Assembly (NCBI GenBank): GCA_020205615.1
Contig: CM035169.1
Coordinates: 19,487,546-19,551,545 of the forward strand
Origin: Panax quinquefolius
Lineage: Eukaryota > Streptophyta > Magnoliopsida > Apiales > Araliaceae
DNA: 64,000 bases
Direction: 5' to 3'
Both the position numbers and the translations under genes were made by a program. The notes below the pieces were generated by a model. The model was not told where the DNA came from and made no database searches. It saw nothing but the letters and a program-made list of their open reading frames with translations. Positions 25,211 to 36,557 of the stretch are shown in pieces (the stretch's first letter is position 1; each line of letters begins with the position of its first letter).

Positions 25211-26333
25211 TTTGATGAATGAGATAAGGTCCAAAAATGTCCTGACATTTTTCCCGATGTCATGAAAGACTCTATACTTTTTTTTTATTCAAAAATACCC
25301 TTAACGTTACAATTTTTGGGTCATTCGTTTCATATAGATTATGATTGTGTAAAATTAGACTAACATCCAAAGTCAAATTGATTACATTAAGCGTACATGG
25401 ACATACTAAAAAATACTAATTAAAAAATACTAAAATATAAATAAAAAATACTAAAATACCAATTTAAAAAAAAACTAAAATACTAAAAAATAATTTAAAA
25501 TACTAAAATCTTTGAAATTCAAATTATTTTGTTAATTAAAAAATACTAAAATACTAAAATTATTTTACTAAATATTAGTATTATATACTTTTACTTTTAC
25601 TAAATATTAGTATAACATATCAAATTTTACTAAATATTTAGTATTATATTTTACTAAAATAAGAATTTACTAAAATTTAACGTTAAATTTTTTCAATTAC
25701 TAACTTTTTTTTACAATTTAACGTTAAATTTTTGTAAATTAGTATTTTAGTAAAATATAATATTAAATATATTAGTATTTTAGTAAAAAAAAATTAGTAA
25801 TTGAAAAAAATTTAACGTTAAATTTTAGTAAAATATAATACTAAATATATTAGTATTTTAGTAAAATATAATACTAAATATATTCTTATTTTAGTAAAAA
25901 AAAGTTAGTAATAGAAAAAAATTTAACGTTAAATTTTAGTAAATTAAATATTTTAGTAAAATATAATACTAAATATTTAGTAAAATAATTTAGTATTTTA
26001 GTATTTTTAATTAATAAAATAATTTGAATTTTAGTATTTTAGTATTTTTTAAAAAAATTAGTATTTTATAATTAGTATTTTAGTATTTTTTTTTTTTATT
26101 AGTATTTTAGTATATTTTTTAATTAATATTTTAAGTATGTCCATTATGGGCGCTTGGCGTAATCAATTTGGATGGATGTTAATCTGGTTGGCGTAAATTT
26201 ATTAACGGAGGGCTCGAATGACCCAAAATTATAACGTTAAAGGGTATTTTTGGACAAAAAAAAAGTATAAGGGTCTTTGAGGTAGACGTTGAGGAAAATG
26301 TCGGGGCATTTTGGACCTTATCCTTTGATGAAT
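25211..26333. mobile_element. 1.1 kb foldback (Mutator-like MITE) with perfect 10-bp TSD
   Basis: TTTGATGAAT flanks the element on both sides (25211-25220 and 26324-26333). The element begins GAGATAAGGTCCAAAA and ends with the near-complement TTTTGGACCTTATCC. The two halves pair over most of the length. Matched blocks include AATACCCTTAACGTTA with TAACGTTAAAGGGTATTT, and TGGACATACT with AGTATGTCCA. The centre is made of AAAATACTAA / TTAGTATTTTAG runs that also pair. No ORF. A transcript across it would fold into a hairpin of roughly 500 bp per arm. Confidence 0.85.
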
Positions 26334-26339
26334 TAACTT

Positions 26340-27500
26340 TTTTCTCTTTCCTAGTCGAAAATCATATCGACTTTTGTGGCGTCCCCAAAATTAGGTATCG
26401 TCACCCATCTTGGGTAGCCACTTACGTAGTGCAAATTTAAATCTGACTTACTTAACATAAGCGTAAGTATGCAATCTGACATAAAGCGAGTTTAAATACA
26501 AATATCGTCTACTAGATATTATCTGAACTTCGAAAAAGGAGTCCTCATTACAATTATTATCACCTTTATTTCACGAATAGTGAGGACTACTAATCTTATC
26601 TTGAGGATCATCACTTCGTTTCCCAGGCTGCGTCGGTATATTCTCGTTTCACAGAAGAGAGCGATGAAAAGAAAGGGTGAGCTCAACTAGCCCAAGAAGA
26701 AATATTATGACTAAGATAATGCGAATAAATTATCAATAGTCTTGAACAATATTAAGCGATAAAATCTGATGACAATGACCCGGTTTAAGCTGCGGTGAAT
26801 ATCTGATCTATTAAAAAGAGTCAAGTAGAAAATAAAATCTCTACTATCTTTTAGGTTTTAAAGGTTTTCATCAACATTATAAATTTGAGACTCGAACTTT
26901 AATAAATATTCCACATCATCGAATCACCCTCTTACTTTCTGACCGAGGATATTCTTTAGTATCGCGACCATAATTATTCATGCCTTTCTGGGCCAAGAAT
27001 ATTTGTGTATTCATTAATGGTCGTGATCATACCAACAATTGTCCATCGATGCACTACTGACCCTGAGGATTTTTTACCACATCATTTGTAACATTACGAT
27101 TAAGCGATTACAGAATAGTCTCTCACAATTAAGTAAATCGTACCAAGTCCATCTATGCACTTTCTGAAGCCATGAGATGACTTTAAAAAATATAAACATG
27201 AGGGATGATGACAATGATATAAAATTGATAAAACAAGTTCAAGAATTATTTTATCTAGGAATTATTAACGTCAAATTATCGGCGATACTCTTATTTTGTA
27301 GAGTAAAATTCAAGAATGATCGGGAAGAATATGAAAGATCTTTGGATGAAACGCAAATATCGAGGATATTCCACTAATTTCATGGAGTATAGAAATCGAA
27401 GTTTTAACCAATTTGGGTATAATAAAGAATGGAATAACAAAAGAAATCACCGTAAATGCGATAGGCCGCATGAGACGAGTTATTCCAATGGAATAATAAA
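26340..27500. other. non-coding interior of the 5 kb element
   Basis: Moderately AT-rich sequence with features often seen next to LTRs of Ty3 elements (GGCGTCCCCAAAATTAGG near 26380, GGGTGAGCTCAACTAGCCCA near 26674). I cannot delimit an element and find no supported gene. Confidence 0.35.
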
Positions 27501-27504
27501 TAAC

Positions 27505-27830
27505 GGAACCAGTCGGTGAAATTCACACAAACAAGATGTTCCAACGAGAATAATAAAGATGGAACCGGATCCGGGTGTAAAACACACGAGATAGGATATT
27601 CAAACGAGAATGATAAAGAAGCGGAACCGGTCCGGTGTAAAACACATGCAGAGCAGAGATGTTCAAACGAGAATAATAAAGAAGCGGAACCAGTCCGGTG
27701 TAAAACACATGACGGATATTCCAACAAAATAATAAAAAGAGGCGGAACTAGGTCCGGGTGTAAAACACCTGAGACGAGATGTTCAATGAGAATAATAGAA
27801 GAATGTCACCAAGTATAGGGTAAACCACGT
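27505..27830. repeat. ~58-bp minisatellite, about 5-6 units
   Basis: The unit contains TGTTCAAACGAGAATAATAA, AGAAGCGGAACC, GGTCCGGTGTAAAACACA and a GAGACGAG-like link. Repeats start near 27535, 27597, 27658, 27716 and 27778. ORFs on both strands here are repeat translations. Confidence 0.85.
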
Positions 27831-28079
27831 TATCTGAGTTATTCCAATGAAATAATAAGCGATGGAATAACAACGAGTTCTCTTCGTGAATAAGAAAGAA
27901 TAACACCCTTACATTTGGTAGGAGATTGAATCTGCGGCGGTGTAGTAACAAAATACTCTTCTTCTTTCTTCCTTATTCTCTCTATACTTTCTCTTTACAT
28001 AGCTTGAATGAATTAAGTGAAAAATAATGAAGCCCTAGGCCTCTATTTATAGAAGGTTTTCTAGCTTAAGCACTGCGCT

Positions 28080-28235
28080 GCAGTGTGAAAAGCGAGTGGC
28101 TTGGCGACTAATGATGTGAAAAGAAAAGTGGTTTGGCGCTTTAATGTGAAGCGACAAGTGGTTCGACGTCTGTAATGTGAAGCGACAAGTGGTTCGGCCA
28201 CTTGTAATGTGAAGCGACAAGTGGTTCGACATACG
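28080..28235. repeat. ~30-bp minisatellite, about 5 units
   Basis: The unit is AATGTGAAGCGACAAGTGG followed by TTCGRC and a short variable link. The first copies are degraded (GTGAAAAGCGAGTGG). Confidence 0.8.
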
Positions 28236-28465
28236 GTAAAGGTAATTACTATTATTAGCGAAGGTAAATACTATTGGCGAAGGTAAATATTATTCACGAG
28301 GGTAATTCTTATTGACAAAGGTAATTCTATTATTGTGAGGTAAATACTATTCACAAGGGTAATTCTTATTGGCGAAGGTAATTCTTATTATTAATGAAGG
28401 TAAATACTATTCACAAGGGTAATTACTATTGCCGAAGGTAATTCTTATTATTGACGAAGAGACTC
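28235..28465. repeat. ~25-bp minisatellite, about 9 units
   Basis: The unit is GAAGGTAATTCTTATTGGC with alternation of AATACTATT and AATTCTTATTATT forms. It is adjacent to the 30-bp array but unrelated in sequence. Confidence 0.8.
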
Positions 28466-29299
28466 TTTGATGATGACATATAGGCCCCATAAAATAATCA
28501 AACTTACCACAAATCATTTTTTTTCATCAACACATATTTAATCTTTCAACAATTATTAATCATTTTATAACTTGTAAATCTCCGATTATTGATTTAATAC
28601 TGTATAACATATTATCTGATGATGATCTTGTGATAATTGAATCAATAATATAAGAGATATGATCTGTGAATTCACATGTGATAATTGAGCGTAGGTGAGT
28701 GACTTCTCACGTAAGCGTCGATAATCAATCTGAGTGTCTTCTTGTCTGTTCTCAGATATTCTTGTACTTTTACCACGTAGGGTAGTTCAGCGGTTTTAGC
28801 AGTAACACCTCATAATTATTTTTATAAAATATTTTTTGTCGTTTCTCAATCCGATGATAATTACATTAATGGGGTCCACCGATGATTGGTAGATGTCTGA
28901 ATATTCCACTAACAAAAGAATATTAAAATACCAAACGAATATTTTATAACAACTTTCGCATCTTTTGCAAAATTTATAAATATTACCCATATTATAACAT
29001 TATATCAAATTTATTCCATAATATTGAAAATAATATTTATAGAAAAATTAAATCTTTATTTATAAAAATTTGGGGTCTTCTGATTTCTCTTTCCTCTATA
29101 ATTGACCACTTCAATTTTCTCTCCTACGTGGCATACATGTGTATTTTACATTAAAAGTCAAAAGTCGTTTAACAGAATTTATAACGATTGAAAAATATTT
29201 GTAGTTCAACGACTCGATTGTAAAAAATTGAGTTCGATGATGTATTTGTAAATCGAATTTTTAGTAGAGTGAAAAAAGTGTATTTAACCTATCATTTTC

Positions 29300-30362
29300 T
29301 ATGTGAATATTCATGAAATTAATGTAAATTTAGTCAATTACAACGATAAATATCACAAACTATTTATAAAGTACTATTAATTATAAGATTTATTGTTTTA
29401 GATTTTAAGTTTAGCATATCAAGTTTAAATTTAAATTTAATTTTTCAAAAGTGAATAGTAATCTTCTACTTTGATAAAAAAGAATCTCATTTGTAAAAGT
29501 TGTAAATATTAAAGAAATTTTGTTCCATATTCATTTGAAAATTATAAGTTATTAATGAATAATAATAGCATTCTGAAAAAAATTATAATGATAAATCTAT
29601 TATCATTATATGCTACTATCATATAAAAAAAATGCAAGATAGAAATCAATACCCATATATATATATATATATATATTTTCTTTCTTTCTTAGAAGATACT
29701 GTATGAAATAGGGAAGTCTTTACTCTTTAATAGTTTGGTATGTTTGGTTGCATTGCATCATCTACTCTATTCGTGGTGCTCAAGCAAACTGGTGATACAC
29801 CGGCTTTTCATTTAATAATGATAATGAAATGTCAGACAGATCTATCTTCTATAGTAGTAGGGCACCAGGCCATTCTTTGTTCAACAATAGTACTATTACC
29901 CTACACTCCTACTATTCAAAATCGAACATAAAGTCTCTAGCCGTAACACAAGAAAACAGAAGAAAGTAGGTATACAAAATTGGATTCAGCATTTTGTTTT
30001 CTTGTAAAATTATTAGCCAAAATAAAATTAAACCCCCTCCTCCTCCATAGAAGTGCTTAAAATTCTGGGACAGATTCAATACACAAGTATAGAACCTTGC
30101 TAGCTATTTATTTTTATTTTTTTTATGTATACAAAATAAGTCCCTTTTTTTATTAGTTGTTTGTTAAATGGAAAAGATGGAAACAATGACCCTAAATAGC
30201 TCAACTTATTACACAGCCAGACACTTGGATTATCGTCGACTTCCGGTGGAGTCCGACCCAAACGTGGGGCTCCACCTGGTCATTCCTCTTCTCCTCCATC
30301 GCTTCTTACATAATTCTCTCTCTCTCTCTTCCTCCACCTCTCCCTACTTGTCATCTTTTTCT
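29300..30362. other. intergenic DNA ending in a promoter-like pyrimidine-rich segment
   Basis: Host-like AT-rich DNA with no recognisable protein. A TA tract lies at 29659-29680. From 30200 the sequence becomes GC-richer, with an inverted GTGGGGCTCCAC (30263-30274) and a strong CT-rich patch (30310-30350), as in plant core promoters and 5' UTRs. The retroelement begins at 30363. Open frames 29740-29931 and 30168-30371 are not recognisable. Confidence 0.4.
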
Positions 30363-31008
30363 TGTTGGTAGTAATCCTTTTTTTCTTTATTGAAATTTTG
30401 AAATTATTGAGAACCATCCTGGATCATGTTATGTTAAGTCGTGGTTGGATCTGGTCACTTGGTCATTCTTATTATTTGGGCTGCTAGTCGTTATATTGGC
30501 CCATTATACAAATTATCACTTAATCCCAATTTTGACCAAGAATCATTATGCCAAATGACGTTTAACTATTATATCCGCCACTTTGTTGCATGGCATTAAT
30601 GACGATGGGACTCGGATAATGGCCGTGATGGCAAAGCGATATGAGAGAGGGGTGAAAGTAGATTATTTACTTTTAATTTGAAGTAATGGGAAGTAAGGGA
30701 AAAAGGTGTCGGGGAGGTGGTGGGTGTACGATAACCCGGATAGTGGAGTATGCATGGGGCTAAGATCACATAAGAGAGTAAGTAACACATACATTTTTTC
30801 ATTAGAATTCTTATTCTATCCCTCTCGGACACTAGAGATAATATTTTTCTCTCCATTGTTGACCTTGTGATGCTTTGTCTTGACTCTCACGCATGGAGCT
30901 ATCCCTCGTGGGTCGGTAGTCGAGCTTTTAGTGTTGACTTGTTGAGCTGTCAAGGGATATTGGGCGCGTCTTGGTGATTGGGGCGTGGAGAAAGATCTGG
31001 CGTTAACA
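30363..31008 (+). repeat. 5' LTR of copy B
   Basis: It begins TGTTGGTAGTAATCC and ends GGCGTTAACA, and aligns throughout with 49968-50601. Shared internal blocks include CAAATTATCACTTAATCCCA and GAATTCTTATTCTATCC. A CA end followed at once by the PBS fixes the 3' boundary. Confidence 0.85.
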
Positions 31009-31026
31009 TTGGCGCTAGAAAGAGGG
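31009..31026 (+). other. primer binding site of copy B
   Basis: TTGGCGCTAGAAAGAGGG sits directly after the LTR. The TTGGCGCTAGAA type of PBS is seen in plant Ty3/gypsy elements of this group. Copy C has a degraded version at 58596. Confidence 0.65.
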
Positions 31027-31086
31027 GGGAGTTCTAGTGTTACGAATATTTTTCAATCCTGTTGTGTTTGTTCTACGTCGATATTC

Positions 31087-33060
31087 ATGGTGAAGAGTAG
31101 AACACCTACACTGAAGGCGGCGGTAGAGGGTCGCCGGTGAATCGACACCAGAGTGTACATTAAGGATCGTTTGGGGCCGTGATAAGTGTTAAATGCAAGC
31201 ACACGTCGTCAAACGATCCCCGAAGATTTTCGATTGAAGAAGATGGGTAAGGTTAAGCGTGGGTTAGTCTACCCTACTTGATAAAACATCTCGCCGCGCG
31301 ATTAAAAGCGAGTAGAAGGCACTTCGCTGGGAACTCGTCTGAGAGAAGACCAAGATGAAAAGGCTTCACGACTAGCAGAGATGGTGATGAAGCGGATAAA
31401 GCTATGGAGGTACTTGTGAAGCAACGGCGGATATAACGAATGGATGGCCCGAATAATGAGTTGAGAGATGAAGAACTTCGGTTATAATCGATCAAGAAGA
31501 GCAAGGACAACCGGCGGAAAAAGAACCTGTTCATTCAGAGCGAGAGTCTCGAAGTAGAAATCGAGAAGAAGAAGATCCGAGCCCTACTCCTCGAAGATCG
31601 AGGAGGTACATCACCGCTGTCGATTCTAAGGAGGCGGTCGGAGGAAACGAAGAGGTCGGTCGAGGATCGTACTCACGAAACCACAAAGAGCCCTTATTGT
31701 TGCACATTATCGCCTCGGTGCCGAGAGCACAAAGGCGAAGCATATCTAGAGATTGTACTCCAGGAAGTCTCATCGAGGGTACACCGCCTATGAGGCACTA
31801 AATCACTTGAAGAAAAGCCCTTCAGAGTTGAAGGTTACATTGTAAGAAACCTATTCTTCATGGGAGAAAGGAGTCATCGAAAAAGGAAGCATCGTCTCGA
31901 CCAAGGAAGGAGTAGATTATTTGGTTAAAGAGTTAAAAGAGCTTGAGCGACTTGCCAAGTCTGAAAGACGAAGGACACTTCGGGAAAGAAGGAATCCCCT
32001 TTTTCCGCGAAAATTCTTAGAGAAAAAGCTGACCCCACCAAGAAGTTACCCCATATGGAGAGTTATGATGGATCAGGGGATCCCTATGACCACAGTCAGG
32101 CGTTCGACCGACTGATGGATTATTATGACTTTAGCGATGCTGCTAAGTGTCATACTTTCGTCACAACACTTAGAAAGGATGCTCGGCGGTGGATGGGGAC
32201 TTTGCCTCAAATTGAATTTCATCTTGGGCGACGTATGCGATGCAGAATTTCATGCTTTCGCTTTGGAAGCAACAAAAGAAGGAAAACCAGTGGTTCATTG
32301 GCTCGGGTTCGAGCGGTTTTGAATGAGTCTTTGGGCCATATGTGAAGAGATTCCGTGAAGCAAGAGGGCGGTGACAGACTTGAATGATCTGGTAAGCCGA
32401 TTGTTGTTTGAGAATGGGTTAGATCTGGTTAAATCGAAAAAGTTAGTGAAGAAGTTGATGTTTCATCACCAAGAGTCTTATTGAGGCCTTTGACAAAGTG
32501 AAGGTTATATCGTGGTAGAGGAAGCTATGGACAACCTTAAACGTCCCCGCTTGAATGCCAACTAAGGAGATAGATCGGGATGAAATCGATAAAGATCGGA
32601 GAAAGAATAAGGGTAATAAAGACCGTTATGAGAGGCGGATCGAAAAAAGTTTAATAATTGGAGCGGGGTGGAGGACGTTAAATCGCTCAAAGCCAACGAG
32701 ACAGTGAATAGAACGTACCTGACACTTAATACAGACCGGTATTATCTTGGATCAAATTAAGAACCAACCTATTTTGAACCACCTCGAGATAACATTAAGC
32801 TGGAAAAGGGAATTCTCGTAAAGTATTGTGATTATCATCAAGCTTGAATTATAGCATCTGACGATTGTGCTAGTTTGAAAGACTTTATTGAAAAGGAAGG
32901 TACAAGTAGAGCTTTGATTCGATATGTGGTACGCGAACCAATCAACAACGGGATAGAGGGCTGTTCCGTAGCTCAACCAGATTCAACAAGTGTTACCCGC
33001 TCCCGAGCGGCTGCAAGGCATGTGGTAGATGTCATCATGGGGGTACTTACAGCAAACTTC
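31087..33060 (+). pseudogene. gag of copy B
   Basis: The proposed start ATG is at 31087 (MVKSRTPT), paralleled by MMRSRDVTP in copy C. Capsid-like blocks SYDGSGDPYDHSQAFDRLMD and WMGTLPQIEFHL lie at about 32055-32220. A late YCDYHQA...C knuckle-like motif (about 32824-32875) is followed by LKDFIEKE. Gag of this group forms the particle and carries the zinc-knuckle-like CxxH...C motif near its C-terminus. Many frameshifts break it into short frames. Confidence 0.75.
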
Positions 33061-33560
33061 GTTGGAAAAGCGGCGGAAGCTACTTAGATTCGATCGTAGC
33101 GATTAAGTGGTACCCTCCTCAAGATCGACGGACCTTATCCGGGTTCGGTAATCTCTTTTCTTGATGAAGACTACCCTTCGAAATTATCGAACCGCTTACG
33201 AGGGATCATTGGTGTTGATTGCCTGATGTGGGTTCGGTGATATGTAAACGGATGATGGTGGATAATGGGTCTTACAGTAGATATTACATATGCCCACGCT
33301 TATCGAGAGAATGCACTTAGATGGGTGAAAGATGGAGTTGGGACAAGAAGCTCCTTTATATGGTTTTAGTAATGACCCGGATAAGGTGGTTGGAACTATT
33401 AAACTGCCAGTCATCTTCGGAACAGCCCCCCAACAGGTAGAAATTATTTGCAAATTTTATGTTGTAAATGTAAATTCTAACTTATAATGCTATTTTAGGA
33501 AGGCACGCTTTAATTGCTTTCTGTTGTGACCTCTATTCCTCATTTCAAAATTAAATTTCC
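33060..33560 (+). pseudogene. aspartic protease of copy B
   Basis: The active-site block MMVDNGS is at 33255-33272 and the downstream hydrophobic block (VNVNSNL near 33460) corresponds to the usual YNAILGR region. It lies between gag and RT as expected. Frameshifted right after the active site. Confidence 0.65.
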
Positions 33561-33869
33561 TACATTTCATGGGGTCGGCGCGAGGTGAAGGGGATTTGGA
33601 TCGGCGGAAGATGTTATAGAAATCTTGTGATCACTTGAGAGGGAATATCAAAGCGAAGCATCTTATGGCGATGAGATCGAACCTTTCACGTAAAGTAGTT
33701 ACGAACCATTGGTCATGCCAATGAAGAAAGCAGAGGAGATAGAGCTTATCCCGGCAAAGCAAACAAAAGCGGTGAAAATAGGTTCGCATCTGCGGAACCT
33801 CTCCGGACGAACCTCATGGAGCTCTTACAAAGCTATGTTGATATTTTTGCACAGGAGCCTCGGGATATC

Positions 33870-34730
33870 TTGGGGGTAGCAGGGATATTCTTGAGCATCT
33901 ATTTGGAGGTGAACCCGTCGAAGAAGCCGATTCGACGAAGAGGAGGATTTTCGCTTTGAGCGTCGGCCGAATAATTGATGAAGAGATTACAAAAGCTATT
34001 AGCGGCAGATTTCATCTTTGAGATTGACTACCCGCAGATGGATGGCAAATGTGGTCTTTGATACGAAGCAAAATGGTAAATGGCGAGTCTGCATCGACTA
34101 TCTTGATTTAAATAAGGCTTGTCCGGAAGGATTTCTACCCTACCCCACATTGACCAACTAATCGATGCCACTTCTTGAGGGTATGCTTTATTAAGTTTCA
34201 TGGATGCATTCTCTGGTTACCATCAAATTTCCATGTGTAAAGAAGATATCTGAAAGCGGCGTTCATTACGCATCGTTCGGTATATCTTATAAGAAAATGA
34301 CCTTGACCTCATCGATCACCGAGCCACATATCGAGAATGATGAACCGTGTTTTCGGATATCAATTTGGGTAGGAATATGGAAGTGTATGTAGGCGATATG
34401 ATTGTCAAAAGTATGTTGGTACATAAACATCTGGATGATTTGGAAGAATGTTTTCGAGACGATTCGTCAACACAATTTGAGATTGAATCCCACTAAATGC
34501 ACCTTGATGCAGGGAGCTGGCAAATTTACGGGATATCTTGTCGATCGAGAGAATCGAAGCCAATCTGAGAAGATTCAAGCGATCATTTGAACATGAAGAC
34601 TCCTCGACCATTTAAAGATGTTCAACGTCATTTGGAAGGATTACGACTTTGAGGAGGTTTATGTCAAGTCGGCGGAAAGATGTCTCATTCTTTGATACAT
34701 TGAAAGTAGAAGAATGCAAAGACATTTCAA
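33870..34730 (+). pseudogene. reverse transcriptase of copy B, catalytic box altered
   Basis: Blocks seen in order are IDEEITKAI, FMDAFSGYHQI, NMEVYVGDMIVKS (34377-34412) and the NPTKC / FKDVQRHLEGL thumb region. The catalytic box reads YVGD (34386-34397). Copy A and copy C have YVDD. One metal-binding aspartate is therefore replaced by Gly through a single A-to-G change. Several frameshifts add to the loss of function. Confidence 0.8.
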
Positions 34731-34739
34731 TGGACTTGA

Positions 34740-35200
34740 GTGTGAAGGCGCCTTCGAGCATCAAGTCCTATTTATCTTCGGCACCTTTATTGGTGAAGCC
34801 CGTTCCTGCTAAACCTTTATATTTGTACTTGGCAGCTAGTTCATTGGCAGTAGGAGCAGTTTTGGTGCGTGAAGTTGGGGGTAAGCAGCACCCGGTTTAT
34901 TATGTAAGCCATGTCCTTCGGGATGCTAAAACAAGGTACCGAATATTGAAAAGTTTGCTTTTCGCTTTAATAAGCGCTAGTCGAAAGCTTAGACAATACT
35001 TCCGGGGTAGATTGGTAATAGTATATCTGAATCGACCTTTAAAGAAGATTATGGGCAAACACGAGGTATCGGGGAGATTAAATGCATGGACGATGGAGTT
35101 GTCACAATTTTTCATTGAATATCATCCCCGAATCGCCATCAAAGGACAAGCCTTGGATTTTGTTGTTGAATGCTCATTTTCTCAAGTTTGATGAAGTTAT
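34740..35200 (+). pseudogene. RNase H of copy B
   Basis: A mostly open frame (34649-35191) shows PLYLYLAASSLAVGAVLVRE, HPVYYVSHVLRDA, FALISASRKLRQYFRGR and MELSQFFIEYHPRIAIKGQA. This is the retroviral-type RNase H that follows RT in Ty3/gypsy pol, including its C-terminal linker. It is one of the best preserved stretches of copy B. Confidence 0.8.
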
Positions 35201-35229
35201 AGCGGTGAAGGATCGGACCACAGCGATTC

Positions 35230-35620
35230 ACGATTCTTATTGAAGCGAGTTCGTGGACGCTTTGTATGCGAGATGGGTCTTCTACCACGGACGTCGATGG
35301 GGCGGTGTTATTCGACGAGTCCAGAGGATTCAAGTCAACAAGCCATCGATTTCAGTTCAAAGCGACAAACAACGGTTGAATATGAAGCGGTACTTGCGAG
35401 GGTTACGGTTGGCAAAAGAGTCTTGAAGTCACAAAGAATAATCATCTTTAGTGATTCTCAATTAATCGTTAAGCAACTTTAGGGGAATATGAAGCTCGAG
35501 GCCCAAAATGATCCAATATCTAACGAAATTGAAGGAGCTGACTTGATGTTCCAATCTTATGAGTTTCAAGGATCGAGCGTAATAACAATTCAATTGCGAT
35601 GCATTCTCCAAATTAGCCAC
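35230..35620 (+). pseudogene. archaeal-type RNase H of copy B
   Basis: The block KRQTTVEYEAVLARV and IIIFSDSQLIVKQL (35357-35480) match the E- and D-containing motifs of the second RNase H. The first motif (DGSS-type) is lost to a frameshift near 35280. It sits between RNase H and integrase. Confidence 0.7.
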
Positions 35621-35709
35621 TACGGATGTTAACGTCTTTGATGGGTCGATTTATTTACAAACTTTGCAACATCCCGTGTCTATTATGAATCGGTGATGTG
35701 CATTAATAA

Positions 35710-36557
35710 CCCAACCTTTGGTTGACTCCATATATAGAGTATCTGGCGGATGGCGCCTTACCTTGAATCGGATGCTCGCCAAAAAAGTTAAGTATAAAAG
35801 TGCTAATTTTGTTCTGATTGATGGAGATCTGTTACGAAGAGCTTTCTCATCTCCACTATTGAAATGCTTGACTCCATCTGAAGCTGACTATGCTCTTCGG
35901 GAAGTACATGAAGGTATTTGTGGTGACCATATAGCGGCCTAAGTCATTAGCTTTATAAGATACTTCGTCGAGAGTACTATTGGCCTACCATCTTTAAAGA
36001 AGCAACTGAGTACGTCAAGAAGTGCGAGAAATGTCAACTAAACAGTCCGATCCCATATCAGCCACCAGAAGAGCTATACTCGATCTTATCTCCTATACCC
36101 TTTCATTTGTCTGGGGTTGATATCTGGGTCCATTACCGAAAGCTAAAGGTCGGTCGACTTAAATCGTAGTTCTTATTGATTATATGATTAAGTGGGTGGA
36201 GGCAAAACCACTGATCGATAACGGAAAAGGAATGCCTAAAGTTTATAAAGGAGTGCATGGTGTTTCGGCCGGGATTCCTAAGGTGTTGGTATCGAACAAC
36301 GGACGCCAAATTTGGGGATCGAAATTTGAGGCATTCTTGAAAGAACTAGGGATTCAACACGGAAAGACCTCGATGGCTCATCCACGGTCGAATGGACAAG
36401 AGTTGAAGTGACCAGCGAGCGTTCTTTGAATGGGATCAAGCGTAGATTGAATGAAGCGAGGCGGATGGCCGAGGAGCTACTTGGCGTGTTGTGGGCTTAT
36501 CGAACTACTCCAAGGACTACTGACAGAGATTCACCCTTTAGATTGGCTTATGGTACT
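35710..36557 (+). pseudogene. integrase zinc-binding domain and core, copy B, interrupted
   Basis: An open part at 35718-35942 ends in ALREVHEGICGDHIAA, followed by a KKCEKCQLN block near 36018, together the HHCC zinc-binding motif. The core includes GVDIW (first D), VLVSNNGRQIWGSKFEAFLK (second catalytic position is N; 36295-36297) and SNGQ. The frame ends in FRLAYGT at 36557, where the nested element begins. The C-terminal GPY/F module resumes at 45411. Confidence 0.8.
36553..36557. other. target site duplication (left) of nested element B
   Basis: GTACT before the LTR is repeated at 45406-45410. Five bases is the standard length for LTR retrotransposons. The duplication lies in the integrase codons for GT. 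Confidence 0.9.

Larger units (their letters stand above)
24272..29299. mobile_element. ~5 kb Mutator-like inverted-repeat element with 10-bp TSD
   Basis: TATCATTTTC is present at 24272-24281 and again at 29290-29299, a perfect 10-bp direct duplication. Inside it, the left end (from 24282, AAGGGTTAAATACAC) and the reverse complement of the right end (GGTTAAATACAC) form imperfect terminal inverted repeats of about 170 bp. Shared blocks include TTTACAAATACATCAT and AATTTTTTACA. TSDs of 8-11 bp and long TIRs suggest a Mutator-like element. No transposase ORF is visible. The interior holds a second inverted-repeat element (25221-26323) and three minisatellite arrays, so it is non-autonomous and itself a target of insertion. 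Confidence 0.75.

Noticed and set aside
27505..28465. Short direct repeats with spacing that at first suggests a CRISPR-like array
   Set aside because: The units are contiguous tandem repeats without unique spacers, in a plant genome, inside a transposon.
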